From positions 62,001-126,000 of the forward strand of contig LSNW01000031.1 in the NCBI GenBank assembly GCA_001566965.1: a DNA stretch of 64,000 nt, written 5' to 3'. Below are positions 37,456-46,680 of this stretch, in pieces. Source of the DNA: Methylothermaceae bacteria B42 (GTDB lineage: Bacteria > Pseudomonadota > Gammaproteobacteria > Methylococcales > Methylothermaceae). Under the pieces are notes generated by a model. It searched no databases. It saw nothing but the letters and a program-made list of their open reading frames with translations, and was not told where the DNA came from. The position numbers and the translations under genes were made by a program. How positions within the stretch are numbered: position 1 is the first letter of the stretch; each line of letters opens with the position of its first letter.

Positions 37456-38514
37456 ATGACGGAAGAAGTGGTTAAGATCAAAGTAGCCGGCATGCACTGT
37501 GGCGGCTGCGAAACGGTGATTGAAACCACCGTCGGAGCCTTGCCCTGTGTCCGGGAGGTCCATGCCAGCTTCGCTGAAGGCACGATATCCATCCGTTATG
37601 ATCCGGCTTCTTGTTCTTTGGAAAAGATTTGCCAGAGCCTCGAGCCCAAAGGCTATCAGTGCATCCTTGCTAAGAAAAAAACTGGCGGCAGATTTCTCAG
37701 GCTCCTGCTTTCCTTGCTAGGTCTGTTGGTTCTCGCCGGGTTAATCTATGCCGCGCGTCATTACGGACATGCCTTAGCCTTGCCAAAGCTGGGCCCGGGC
37801 GCAAGCGACTTGCTGGTCTTAACCGTCGGGCTCATCACCGGTTTTCACTGTGTTGGTATGTGCGGCGGCTTTGTCCTCAGTTATACGCAGGCCGCGCTGG
37901 AATCCGGCCGTTCCCCTTATCTGGCCCATTTCTTCTATGGGTTGGGAAAAACTCTTTCCTATACATTGTTTGGCGCTTTGTTTGGGAGCTTGGGAGCATT
38001 GGTCAGCTTCACCCCTTTTATTCGCGGCATGACGGCTATCATCGCCGGTCTTTTTCTGATCGGTTTCGGCCTGAGCATGCTTGGGGTGATTGCCTGGTTC
38101 CGGCGCCTGATGATCCGCCAACCCAAAATTTTAGAAAAAACCCTGGCGCCTGTTCGACGTCAAACGCGTCATCCCTTTCTGATCGGTTTCTTCACAGGCT
38201 TCATATTTGCCTGTGGGCCCTTGCAGGCGATGTATATGATGGCCGCCGGCAGCGCAGATCCTTGGGAAGGGGCCAAGATTATGTTTCTTTTTGGCATCGG
38301 CACCTTGCCCGCTTTGCTGGGGTTCGGCTTGTTCGCAAGTTTTCTATCCGCCAGGGTCATGCGCAACTTTTTTCGACTATCCGGCGTGTTAGTGATTACC
38401 CTGGGAATTATCATGGTCACAAAAGGCATGGAAAAAAGTCACGTTCTCGAGCATATACAGCCTTTATGGCAACACATGTTGGAAACTAAACATCCTGAAA
38501 GTCCTTCTGGCTAG
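37456..38514 (+). CDS. HMA domain fused to SafE/DsbD-like membrane protein
   Basis: From ATG 37456 (CCGGAGAAA upstream) the product has 352 residues. Residues 1-70 are a heavy-metal-associated domain with AGMHCGGCETVIE. The rest is a six-to-seven-helix membrane domain (GLITGFHCVGMCGGFVLSY, FIFACGPLQAMYMMAAGS) of the SafE/DsbD-like group often annotated as sulfite exporter or UreH-domain protein. Conserved CVGMC and ACGP cysteines suggest metal or thiol handling in the membrane. Members next to copper pumps are thought to help cuproprotein assembly. A P1B ATPase lies downstream. Confidence 0.82.
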   Translation: MTEEVVKIKVAGMHCGGCETVIETTVGALPCVREVHASFAEGTISIRYDPASCSLEKICQSLEPKGYQCILAKKKTGGRFLRLLLSLLGLLVLAGLIYAARHYGHALALPKLGPGASDLLVLTVGLITGFHCVGMCGGFVLSYTQAALESGRSPYLAHFFYGLGKTLSYTLFGALFGSLGALVSFTPFIRGMTAIIAGLFLIGFGLSMLGVIAWFRRLMIRQPKILEKTLAPVRRQTRHPFLIGFFTGFIFACGPLQAMYMMAAGSADPWEGAKIMFLFGIGTLPALLGFGLFASFLSARVMRNFFRLSGVLVITLGIIMVTKGMEKSHVLEHIQPLWQHMLETKHPESPSG

Positions 38515-38602
38515 TACTCAGCCACCAATAAAGCGCCTGTTTATAGTACGCTCGTCAGATAGATTTTACTTATAGAGTGCCTTTGATTTCAGGAGCAAAA
38601 TT

Positions 38603-38765
38603 ATGAGTGAATCCATTAATCATTCCCGGCGTCGATTGATCCAAGGCTTTGGGTTTAGCGCTTTCAGTGAAGGTGACCTTACTGAAACGTTTTGATGATA
38701 TCAAAGACCGATTCATGTATCACTGCCACAACCTCGAGCACGAAGATTTAGGAATGATTTTTTAG
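38603..38765 (+). pseudogene. Stub of a deleted Tat-exported multicopper oxidase
   Basis: An ATG at 38603 with AGGAG upstream encodes the start of a twin-arginine signal (MSESINHSRRRLIQGFGFSAF) and then runs into TGA within about 32 codons. In another frame the following bases encode DRFMYHCHNLEHEDLGMIF and a stop at 38763-38765. This is the C-terminal copper-ligand segment of CopA/CueO-type multicopper oxidases (HCHxxxHxxxGM). The two ends of one gene are thus joined with about 400 or more codons missing. The lost enzyme would have oxidised Cu+ in the periplasm. Confidence 0.82.
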
Positions 38766-38822
38766 TGGCGTGATTCAAAAGAATCAGCCCGACTTGGCAG
38801 TAACCTCCAGGGGAGCAGAACC

Positions 38823-40850
38823 ATGCAAACTTCACCATTGAAACCGTATTTTGACCGATTCGATGGCTATCTATTAAAACTTAGCCCCCAACACGACCTT
38901 ATGTTGCTGCGGGTGATTGCCGCGGCTATTCCAGTCCTTTTCTTCGCTATCGACGCCCTCTATGACAAACCTGCTTTCTATTGGTTGGGGCTGCCTTTTT
39001 ATCTATTTTGCTTGACGCTCTATCTGGAGGCTTTTTTGAAAAAAGCCTTGCTGATGCACAAAATCTCGGCCGAACTGTTGATCGTATTGGTCATGATTGT
39101 GACCCTCATTGACGGCGAGCCTTTGAGTGGCGCCATGGTGGCCTGGTTTATTGGCCTGGGCTTGTTCATCTCCTTCGCTATCATCAGGAAGAACCGTGAG
39201 AAGATCGAAAGCCTGATTGAACAAGGCAAACAGACTGCCCAGGTGATGAAAGACGGAAAGGTCGAGGAAGTCCCTATTTCCGAAGTTCATCAGGGAGAAC
39301 TCGTCGTGGTGCCCAAGGGAGCAATGATCCCCGTGGATGGCGTGATTGAGGACAACAAAACCTCGATTGACGAATCATTTGTCACTGGAGAACCCTTTCC
39401 CGTAACCAGAGGTCCTGGAGACACTGTCGTCTCCGGAACATTGAATTTGTCCGCCCCTATCTTGATCAAGGCGGAAAAGGACGGCGATGAAGCGTTTCTC
39501 AGTGTGATCAGCAGGGAAATCAAAGCCAGCCTGGAAAAAAAATCGGAATTGCAGCAACGCGCCGACAAAACCGTGCAATGGTTATTGCTGTCGGTCACCG
39601 GCTATGCCTTTCTGCTGCTTTTCGTCACCGGGGACCTGCACTTGATGGCGACGGCACTGGCAGTCACCTGTCCTTGTGCCTGGGCACTGGCCACTCCGAC
39701 CGCATTTGCAGCCACCATCGGCCGGCTTGCCAGTGAAAACATTCTGGCCCGGGGAGGCGAACCATTGGAAACCCTCCATGAGGTCAACACCATGATACTT
39801 GACAAAACAGGAACCGTGACTTCGGCTGAGCCGGAGGTTAGTCAGGTTATTGCCGTAGGTATCCCTGAAGATGAGCTGTTGCAGCTGGCAGCGTCGTTGG
39901 AAGTCCGCTTTGACCACCCGATTGCCCGATCCATTGTGCAGTATGCCAAAGAGAAGGGCATCGCCGGATTTTCCCCAGTGGATCATGCGGAAGATCTTCC
40001 CGGTCGCGGCATCAAAGGCTGGGTTGGGACGCAGGAAGTGTTGATCGGCAGCGAGGATACCCTGGCTCAGCACGGCATCACAATACCGAAGGACATTGCC
40101 TACAGTGGCAGGGCAATTTGGATAGCCCTAGAGGGCGAGATTAGGGGTGCCATCATTATCCAAGACATCATCTGGTCGGAAATGAAAAATCTGGCCGATA
40201 TGATCCACGCTTACGGTATCCAAAGAGTCATCCTGGCCACCGGAGACAATGAGGAACGGGAGGCAAGGCGGGTGGCTGAATATATCAACGCTGACGAGTG
40301 CATCTACAATTGCACACCTGCCAAGAAGGTAACCCTGGTCAAAAAACACCAAGCGTCCGGCAAGGTGGCGATGGTCGGTGACGGCGTCAATGATGCGCCG
40401 GCCCTGGCTGCGGCCAATGTCGGTATTGCCATCGGAGGGCACAAGAACGTGAATCTGGCCATTTTGTCCTCTGATGTTGTGATCCTAAAGCAGGATGCCC
40501 GGGATCTGCTCACCATTTTGGGGCTCAGCCATAAGATGATTGATATCATCCGGGAAAACTACACCTGGGCCGTAGGGTTCAATGCCGTGGGTCTTGGGCT
40601 TGCCACGGTGGGTTTACTTAATCCCATCTTTGCGGCCATGCTGCATCATGTCAGTTCGGTCTTCGTAGTGGTCAATGCCGCCAGGATTTATTTCGAGCAC
40701 ATCGAAACCTCGTTTGCCAGCCCTTTGTTCCAATGGATGGATGGCGCCATCCGACGGTGGAATCCACCGGAAGCCGAGGTTGAACCTACCAAACTCCCGG
40801 TGGCAATGACTTGCCTGTCAGCAGACAAGACCCTGCCTTCCGAGCCCTGA
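38823..40850 (+). CDS. P1B-type heavy-metal ATPase without N-terminal metal-binding domain
   Basis: The 675-residue pump has CPC at about residue 283 (TCPCAWALATPTAF), phospho-Asp327 in DKTGTVTSAEP, the HP motif in FDHPIARS, and [16 protein letters not shown]. The last-helix motif reads MLHHVSSVFVVVNAARI, unlike the Cu+ type (MSLSSVSVV). The metal is therefore unclear, and Mn, Zn, Co or others are possible. No HMA or CPMHP module precedes the first helix; the HMA-SafE protein encoded upstream might provide one in trans, which is inference. GGGGAGC lies before the ATG. Confidence 0.87.
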   Translation: MQTSPLKPYFDRFDGYLLKLSPQHDLMLLRVIAAAIPVLFFAIDALYDKPAFYWLGLPFYLFCLTLYLEAFLKKALLMHKISAELLIVLVMIVTLIDGEPLSGAMVAWFIGLGLFISFAIIRKNREKIESLIEQGKQTAQVMKDGKVEEVPISEVHQGELVVVPKGAMIPVDGVIEDNKTSIDESFVTGEPFPVTRGPGDTVVSGTLNLSAPILIKAEKDGDEAFLSVISREIKASLEKKSELQQRADKTVQWLLLSVTGYAFLLLFVTGDLHLMATALAVTCPCAWALATPTAFAATIGRLASENILARGGEPLETLHEVNTMILDKTGTVTSAEPEVSQVIAVGIPEDELLQLAASLEVRFDHPIARSIVQYAKEKGIAGFSPVDHAEDLPGRGIKGWVGTQEVLIGSEDTLAQHGITIPKDIAYSGRAIWIALEGEIRGAIIIQDIIWSEMKNLADMIHAYGIQRVILATGDNEEREARRVAEYINADECIYNCTPAKKVTLVKKHQASGKVAMVGDGVNDAPALAAANVGIAIGGHKNVNLAILSSDVVILKQDARDLLTILGLSHKMIDIIRENYTWAVGFNAVGLGLATVGLLNPIFAAMLHHVSSVFVVVNAARIYFEHIETSFASPLFQWMDGAIRRWNPPEAEVEPTKLPVAMTCLSADKTLPSEP

Positions 40851-40879
40851 TAAACCAACCCCATCTGCTGGAGAGAAAC

Positions 40880-41326
40880 ATGAATGAAAAACTTGCGTCC
40901 ATTCTCAATGAGGCCATCCAGGATGAATACAAGGCCCGCGCCCTGTACCGGAAAGTAATCGAAAAATTCGGCGAGGTCAGGCCCTTCTGCAACATCGTGG
41001 AAGCCGAGAACCGACATATCCAGGCATTACTGCCATTGTTCGAACGGTATGGCCTTCCGGTTCCGCCAGATGAATGGGCGTCAAAGCTGGAGGCCCCTTC
41101 TACATTGCTGGATGCCTGCCGCCAGGGTGTCGAGGCGGAGATTGAGAACATGGCAATGTATACCCGGTTGCTGGAACAGAGCGAAGGCTTTCCCGAGGTT
41201 CAGATGGTATTGCGGGAATTGCAGCGGGCATCGAAGGAGAACCACTTGCCGGCTTTCCAGCGTTGTGTGGAAAGGGGCGGGACACCGGGGCGTGGCGGTG
41301 GAAGGTCCGGCCCCAGAAGGAAGTAA
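40880..41326 (+). CDS. Ferritin-like (rubrerythrin/DUF2202-type) four-helix protein
   Basis: From ATG 40880 (GGAGAG upstream) the 148-residue product has EAIQDEYKARALY and NIVEAENRHIQAL. Two further helices bear EAEIENMAMYTRLL and ASKENHLPAFQRCV. The ExxR/Y and ENRH spacing resembles di-iron ferritin-like proteins. The C-terminal tail is rich in Gly/Arg. A role in iron or oxidative stress is likely from family only. The frame extends upstream to 40811, but that is inside the ATPase gene. Confidence 0.8.
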   Translation: MNEKLASILNEAIQDEYKARALYRKVIEKFGEVRPFCNIVEAENRHIQALLPLFERYGLPVPPDEWASKLEAPSTLLDACRQGVEAEIENMAMYTRLLEQSEGFPEVQMVLRELQRASKENHLPAFQRCVERGGTPGRGGGRSGPRRK

Positions 41327-41355
41327 CCGGGGCTCGTGGAAGTTATGGCAAGTAC

Positions 41356-42432
41356 TTGGGAGCCGATCTGAAGTCACAGGGCACTTGGATTGATTTGATC
41401 GTCAGACAATGGTTGCTGGCGGCCTCTGCCGCCGGCTTTCTATTGAGCGTGGTTTATACTAGACAGTTTCCGGTTTATTCGATCACAGAATTCCAGATTT
41501 TAGCGGTCCTTTTCTCGCTGTTTGTGACCGTAAAGGGGCTCGAAAACAGCGGTTTGCTTGCCTGGATTTCCAGGCGCATAGAAACGGGAAAAGCCCTGCC
41601 CGTCAATATGGTGGCCGCCACTTTCTTTATCTCGATGGTGGTGACGAATGATGTGGCCTTGATCACGCTGGTGCCATTGACCATGGCGCTGAACATCAGA
41701 CGCAAGGATTTGGTGGTGATCTGTGAAGCCTTGGCGGCCAATGCCGGTTCTGCCTTCACCCCTTTTGGGAATCCACAAAATCTTTTCATCTACTGGTTTT
41801 ACGATGTGCCCCCGCTCAGGTTCATTCAAACCATGGCCCCGTTCTCGCTGGTCTTCTTGTTTCTGTTGATTCTAGGCTCGTCATTTATCAAAACAGAAGC
41901 GGGCGGGCGAGTGACCGCGCCAACGATCCGGGTCGGCCGGTCAGCTACTTTCCATGTCCTCCTCCTGTTGCTGATTATCCTGACGGTTCTTCATGTCTTG
42001 CCGTTCGCAAGCGTGTTTCTGGTCCTGTTGTCTGTAATGTGGTTCGATCGAAGGGCCTTGCGGGTGGATTATGCCCTGGTACTCAGCTTCTTTTTCTTCT
42101 TTGGCATCGCCGACAATATGAAGGCCATCCTGGCTGCCGAGATAGCTCATTCGAAACATGTGTTCATGCTGTCAGCCCTGGCCAGTCAATTGATGAGTAA
42201 TGTGCCTGTCGCGCTGGTATTTGCCAAGTTCACCCACAACTGGGCGGCCTTGCTATGGGGAACGAACGCGGGCGGATTTGGCAGCCTGTTCGGCTCGCTG
42301 GCGAATCTGATTGCCTACAAGATCTACGTCACCCAGGGGAAGGATATCCATCCGGCTAGTTTTACCCTGAAATTCCTCCTGTTTGGATATGCTGCCTTTT
42401 TTGTTTCAGCCGCCTTGTTTTTTGGTCTTTGA
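41356..42432 (+). CDS. SLC13/ArsB-NhaD superfamily anion permease
   Basis: The protein has about ten membrane helices. It has the family pattern VVTNDVALITLVPLTMALN and AANAGSAFTPFGNPQNLFIYW, with a second inverted half (MSNVPVALVFAKF, GTNAGGFGSLFGSLANLIAY). This fits Na+- or H+-coupled anion carriers for dicarboxylate, sulfate or arsenite. No ATG lies near the first helix; the frame runs back to 41263 inside the previous gene. I chose TTG at 41356 as the first start after the ferritin stop, and this start is uncertain. No substrate can be named. Confidence 0.78.
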   Translation: MGADLKSQGTWIDLIVRQWLLAASAAGFLLSVVYTRQFPVYSITEFQILAVLFSLFVTVKGLENSGLLAWISRRIETGKALPVNMVAATFFISMVVTNDVALITLVPLTMALNIRRKDLVVICEALAANAGSAFTPFGNPQNLFIYWFYDVPPLRFIQTMAPFSLVFLFLLILGSSFIKTEAGGRVTAPTIRVGRSATFHVLLLLLIILTVLHVLPFASVFLVLLSVMWFDRRALRVDYALVLSFFFFFGIADNMKAILAAEIAHSKHVFMLSALASQLMSNVPVALVFAKFTHNWAALLWGTNAGGFGSLFGSLANLIAYKIYVTQGKDIHPASFTLKFLLFGYAAFFVSAALFFGL

Positions 42433-42703
42433 TGAATGTGAACCTGCTCTAAAGAGTTTGGACACGGCTGTCAAAGTCATTCCCATTTGTACGCCTGCAG
42501 CAATTATACTTTGCCAGTTACTGATTGATCAGCTTTACGCCATTTATTGAGCACAGATCCCGAAGAAGCGCCTCAGATTGTGTTTCTCTTCGGCGTCAGA
42601 ACCCTATTCACCTGGAAACGAGGCTAGAAGGCAAAAGGGCCAGATCCCCAAGATGGCATAGGGCGGTTAATTCTATTCAATACGATAAAAGGAAGCTTGA
42701 ACC

Positions 42704-43099
42704 ATGCAAAGATTTACAGTGGGAAAATGGCAATGGTTATTCGCGGTTTTCGTTTTTTGCTCTGTGCTGACCAGTTGCAGCAGGCAACCCTCTTCCGTCT
42801 CATCATTTCTAACGGTGCCAGAGATTGTGGCATTGAGTAAGAAAGGTGTCCCGGCGGACGAAATCATAGCAACGATCCGGCACAGCCATACGGTTTACCG
42901 ATTATTACCGAACCAAATCGAAAACTTAAAACGCAAGGGGGTACCGGAGCGAGTATTGATCTATCTACAAACAACCTATAGTAAAGCGCTGCGCCAGTAT
43001 CCTTATCTCAATGATTGGGACAACTGGACGCTGTATCAAGGTTATTGGTATGCCAGCCCCAGTGATGCCGGACCCGATCTGTGGCTAGAGGAGAATTGA
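42704..43099 (+). CDS. Small lipoprotein with SHOCT-like helical repeat
   Basis: The 131-residue product has a lipoprotein signal with lipobox LTSCS (Cys about residue 24). A domain follows reading EIVALSKKGVPADEIIATIR, then VYRLLPNQIENLKRKGVPERVL. This two-fold 'rule of GVP' motif is common in small secreted proteins of proteobacteria and may bind membrane or oligomerise. The C-terminus is Trp/Tyr rich. GGAAG lies before the ATG. Function is not known. Confidence 0.7.
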   Translation: MQRFTVGKWQWLFAVFVFCSVLTSCSRQPSSVSSFLTVPEIVALSKKGVPADEIIATIRHSHTVYRLLPNQIENLKRKGVPERVLIYLQTTYSKALRQYPYLNDWDNWTLYQGYWYASPSDAGPDLWLEEN

Positions 43100-43258
43100 T
43101 GAGTGTTCCCGGATAGAAAAATGTACCTGTGATTTCGCCTATACCCTCTCTGTAAATATAAGACTATTTTTTTATAAGAAAATATAAAAAATTCGTATAA
43201 AAACCATCGTGGTTTTGCTAATGTAGCTATTTCTTATGAAAGGAGGGGGCACGCTTCC

Positions 43259-43503
43259 ATGATGGAAGGAAACGCATGTTGGAATGAAGGAAATATCTCT
43301 ACGCACAAGAAGCAGATAATGACTGACGAAAGGGATAGGGCCTAGATGCCGCGGCCTATGCAATTATTGAGGGCTATGGTCCAGGCAATCCCATAGTAAC
43401 GGCTTCGTGTTTCAACATAATGGAAATCCCCAGGGAATTTGTACGCAAGGCAAAGGATTGTGTAGCGATTTGTTTTAAACCCATTCATTTCCTGGGAGAA
43501 TAG
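43259..43503 (+). pseudogene. Small open frame with strong ribosome site, apparently frameshifted
   Basis: AAAGGAGGGGG precedes ATG 43259, a striking ribosome site. The frame encodes 28 residues (ending MTDERDRA) and stops at 43343. Just at that point another frame opens (LDAAAYAIIEGYGPGNPIV, later REFVRKAKDCVAIC) and runs to TAG at 43501-43503, two bases before the sulfurtransferase ATG. Joined by one missing base this gives about 81 residues. The end overlaps the ribosome site of the next gene, as in coupled genes. I do not recognise the protein. The rest of 43100-43258 is AT-rich with a small hairpin at 43200-43216. Confidence 0.4.
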
Positions 43504-43505
43504 CG

Positions 43506-44456
43506 ATGACCCCAAAAAATGATTCAGGCCCCGCCATTTCTTTACCTGGTCCCCTTGTCGAGCCAGAGTGGTTAGCAGATCATCTCGGCGAAGTCAGAAT
43601 ATTGGATGTGCGCATGGAACCACGCAGCTTTGCCAGTCCACTCTGTCCCGAGGATGAAGCCATGTTTGCCGACAGTCCTTTGAAGGGACTTACTGGCCAT
43701 ATTCCAGGGGCGGTTTCCGTTCCATGGAAAAGAGTCCTTGGCCAGCGGGTGGAAAATGGCATTACACTCCAAGGAATGCGTCCAACAGCCGAAGCTTTTC
43801 AGGCTCTGATGCAGGAATGCGGTGTCAATAAAAATCAGACCGTTGTCATTTGCGGACGCTGTGCCGATCTTAAGGAATTGGCGGCTTGCACGCGTCTGTA
43901 TTGGACCCTCAAGTACTTTGGCCACGATTCAATAACGCTCCTCAACGGCGGGGTTGCTCATTGGATTAAACGAGGCAATTCAATTGAACACCACGTAGTC
44001 ACTCCTCCTCCTGGGAATTTTCAGGTCAATGAGGAACGCACGGAACTGCTGGCCGATCTCGAGCAGGCCCGGCAGACTTTATTGACGAACACTTGGAAAT
44101 TATTAGACGCGCGCACTTTAGATGTATATCTTGGATTGACGGCTCCCTGGATTATCAGACCGGATGGTTGGGGGCATATTCCAGGCGCCAAACTATTTTC
44201 AGCCAACCTCGTTGCGCATCAGTTAGGCCCGGCCTATTTCTATCCCCCAGAAGTCATCGATGCGGCAGCGCGGGCGGTTAGAATCAACCCGGAAGCGCCC
44301 TCGATCACCTATTGCAATAGCGGCGTATTTGGCAGTGCCACTTGGTTTGCCCTCCATGAAATTCTAGGGAATCAGCAAGTGCGATTGTTTGATGGCTCCA
44401 TGCATCAATGGACCAAAACGCCGGGGCATTCTGTCATTCGGTTGATGATTGAATAA
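43506..44456 (+). CDS. Tandem-rhodanese sulfurtransferase (thiosulfate/3-mercaptopyruvate type)
   Basis: The 316-residue protein has two rhodanese domains. The N-terminal one (about 20-160) contains VRILDVRMEPR and LKYFGHDSITLLNGG, with CGRCAD in place of the usual inactive loop. The C-terminal one (about 185-316) has the active-site loop TYCNSGVFGSATW with catalytic Cys. It moves sulfane sulfur to thiol acceptors or cyanide. GGGAGAA precedes the ATG. It is followed by a TauE/SafE permease, suggesting a sulfur-compound pair. Confidence 0.87.
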   Translation: MTPKNDSGPAISLPGPLVEPEWLADHLGEVRILDVRMEPRSFASPLCPEDEAMFADSPLKGLTGHIPGAVSVPWKRVLGQRVENGITLQGMRPTAEAFQALMQECGVNKNQTVVICGRCADLKELAACTRLYWTLKYFGHDSITLLNGGVAHWIKRGNSIEHHVVTPPPGNFQVNEERTELLADLEQARQTLLTNTWKLLDARTLDVYLGLTAPWIIRPDGWGHIPGAKLFSANLVAHQLGPAYFYPPEVIDAAARAVRINPEAPSITYCNSGVFGSATWFALHEILGNQQVRLFDGSMHQWTKTPGHSVIRLMIE

Positions 44457-44506
44457 ATACCTTCCACTTTGATGTATCAATTGCTGAACTGGACTGGTAG
44501 CGTTCT

Positions 44507-45385
44507 TTGATAGACCTTCTGGCATTAATTTCCAACCCCACCTTGCGGTCAATCGCGATACTTTGGTGTCTTCTTTTTATCGTTGCCATTGTTTTTTCGA
44601 TGCTGGGCCAAGGAGGCGGGACGCTCTACACACCAATACAAGTGTTGCTGGGCATCGACTTTCACGTGGCCGCCACCACCAGTCTGTTTCTGATTATGGT
44701 GACTTCCCTGTCGGCCACCCTGGTGTTTCGCAAAGCCCATAAAGTGGATTGGCCGCTGGCCATCGTATTGGAATCGGTGACAGCCAGTGGCGGCTTTGTT
44801 GGTGGCGTTGGCTCCGCCTGGCTCAGTGGCCAAGTCCTGTCCTGGCTTTTCGCCGCCGTGCTAGCCTTCGCTGCGGTTTTTATGATCCACTCCTACCATC
44901 CGCCTCCATCTAAAGTACCACACCAGCGGAAATGGTATCACTGGCGCCGCTGGTACGATGGTCAAACCTATGCCGTGAATCTCCTTCTAGCTTTGCCGAT
45001 TTCTTTTCTTGCGGGTATGGTAAGCGGCATGGTTGGCGTGGGCGGCGGTATTCTTAAGGTTCCCCTGATGGTGCTCTTGCTGGGTATTCCCATGGACATT
45101 GCGGTTGGCACGAGCGCATTGATGGTCGGTATTACTGCCAGCGGCGGTTTTGCAGGTCACTTGGTTGCCGGTCATTGGGATTGGCGCCTATCGCTGGTGC
45201 TGGCCGTTGCCGTCTTTCTAGGCGGCCAAATTGGCGCGAGACGATCACTGAATCTGAATCGCGCCCGGATGAAAAAAATATTCGGCTGGTTTCTGCTTTT
45301 TATCGCTACAGTGATGGTGATCAAAAACACAGATATCCAAGCTTTGATCTTAAACTTGAGTCAAATACTGGAAAACCTGAAATAA
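44507..45385 (+). CDS. TauE/SafE-family sulfite exporter-like permease
   Basis: The 292-residue protein has about eight helices. It has the family repeat GQGGGTLYTPIQVLLGIDFHVAA in the first half and MVSGMVGVGGGILKVPLMVLL in the second (shown here in pieces). It exports or imports small sulfur anions such as sulfite or sulfoacetate. The start is TTG 44507, since the first in-frame ATG lies within a helix. Its place after a sulfurtransferase supports a sulfur role. Confidence 0.85.
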   Translation: MIDLLALISNPTLRSIAILWCLLFIVAIVFSMLGQGGGTLYTPIQVLLGIDFHVAATTSLFLIMVTSLSATLVFRKAHKVDWPLAIVLESVTASGGFVGGVGSAWLSGQVLSWLFAAVLAFAAVFMIHSYHPPPSKVPHQRKWYHWRRWYDGQTYAVNLLLALPISFLAGMVSGMVGVGGGILKVPLMVLLLGIPMDIAVGTSALMVGITASGGFAGHLVAGHWDWRLSLVLAVAVFLGGQIGARRSLNLNRARMKKIFGWFLLFIATVMVIKNTDIQALILNLSQILENLK

Positions 45386-45563
45386 CAGAGAAATACGTAA
45401 TTAGAATACAACCGTTTTTGTAAACAGGCTCAAACAACATCAGGCAACAAACTCTTTATTACTAAAAGCTGATATTCTCCGGCAAAACATACATTATCGA
45501 TGCGACTTAAGTCCGGATACCCCGCAAGCTTTCTTTCAAAGACGACATCAAGATGAAATTATC

Positions 45564-46648
45564 ATGAGCACTACTGCTGTCAACAAACCTGTCTTAGAAA
45601 AAAAACGCCTGAGTTTTTTCGAGCGTTATCTTTCCCTGTGGGTGGGGCTATGCATGATCATCGGTGTGTTTTTGGGGCGCACGTTTCCGGACATAACCTC
45701 CCGTTTGCGGGGTATGGAATTCAATCATAGCCAAATCAATATTCCCATCGCCATTTTGATCTGGCTGATGATCTATCCGATGATGCTGAAGATCGACTTT
45801 GTCAGTATCTTGGGGGTTCACCGCCGTCCCAAGGGAATTTTGATCACCTTGTTTGTCAATTGGGTGGTCAAACCCTTTTCCATGGCTTTCTTTGCCTGGT
45901 TGTTCTTCCGTCATCTGCTGGTGCCGTGGATCGGTCCGGTGGAGGCGGATCAGTATATCGCCGGCTGCATCATCCTGGCGTCAGCGCCCTGTACTGCGAT
46001 GGTGTTCGTCTGGTCCTACCTGACCGACGGCGATCCCGCCTACACCCTGGTCCAGGTGGCGTTGAACGACCTGATCATGCTGATTCTGTTCGCCCCTATT
46101 GTCCGTTTCCTGGTGGCCGGGGCCAGTGGTCTGGAAGTGCCGTTTCAGGTGCTGCTCTACAGTGTCATCGCCTTCATCGTGATTCCGTTGGCCCTCGGCA
46201 GCATCAGCCGGGTGCTGCTGATCCGCCTCAAAGGTATCGAATGGTTCGAGGGCCGTTATCTCAAGGCGTTCCATCCGGTCGCCATCATCGCTTTGCTGAC
46301 TACCTAGTGTTCATCTTCGCCTTCCAGGCCGACAACATTCTCGCCAAACCCCTCCACATTGCGCTCATCGCCCTACCGATTCTGGTCCAGGTCTACTTCA
46401 ATTCGTCGCTTGCCTACGGTCTGATGCAGCTATTCAAAGTTCCCTTTAGCGTCGCCGCACCGGGAGCGTTGATCGGCGCCAGCAATTTCTTCGAACTGGC
46501 GGTGGCCACCGCCATCACCCTGTTTGGTCCCGAGTCGGGCGCCGCCTTGGCGACCGTAGTAGGCGTGCTGGTGGAGGTGCCGGTGATGTTGTCGGTGGTC
46601 GCTTTCTGTAACCGGACCCGCCATTGGTTTGCATTTACGGAAATATAA
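45564..46648 (+). CDS. acr3: ACR3-type arsenite efflux permease, interrupted by a frameshift
   Basis: The frame from ATG 45564 encodes the first seven or so helices of ACR3, including [19 protein letters not shown] with the conserved Cys, and [14 protein letters not shown]. It stops at 46305-46307 after IIALLTT. The missing end ([34 protein letters not shown]) continues in another frame to 46648. A single lost base around 46298-46306 explains it. Rejoined, the protein would have about 361 residues, normal for ACR3. The intact protein would expel arsenite across the inner membrane. Whether the break is real decides whether this strain has ACR3 function. Confidence 0.85.
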
Positions 46649-46680
46649 AATTGTCATTTCTGAAATATACGAGGTAGCGG

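Noticed and set aside
42433-42703. Sequence CTCTAAAGAGTTTGGACA after the anion permease looks like the end of an IS3-type element
   Set aside because: Only one possible end is seen, with no matching inverted repeat or transposase piece nearby. I see nothing else in this 271-bp gap.
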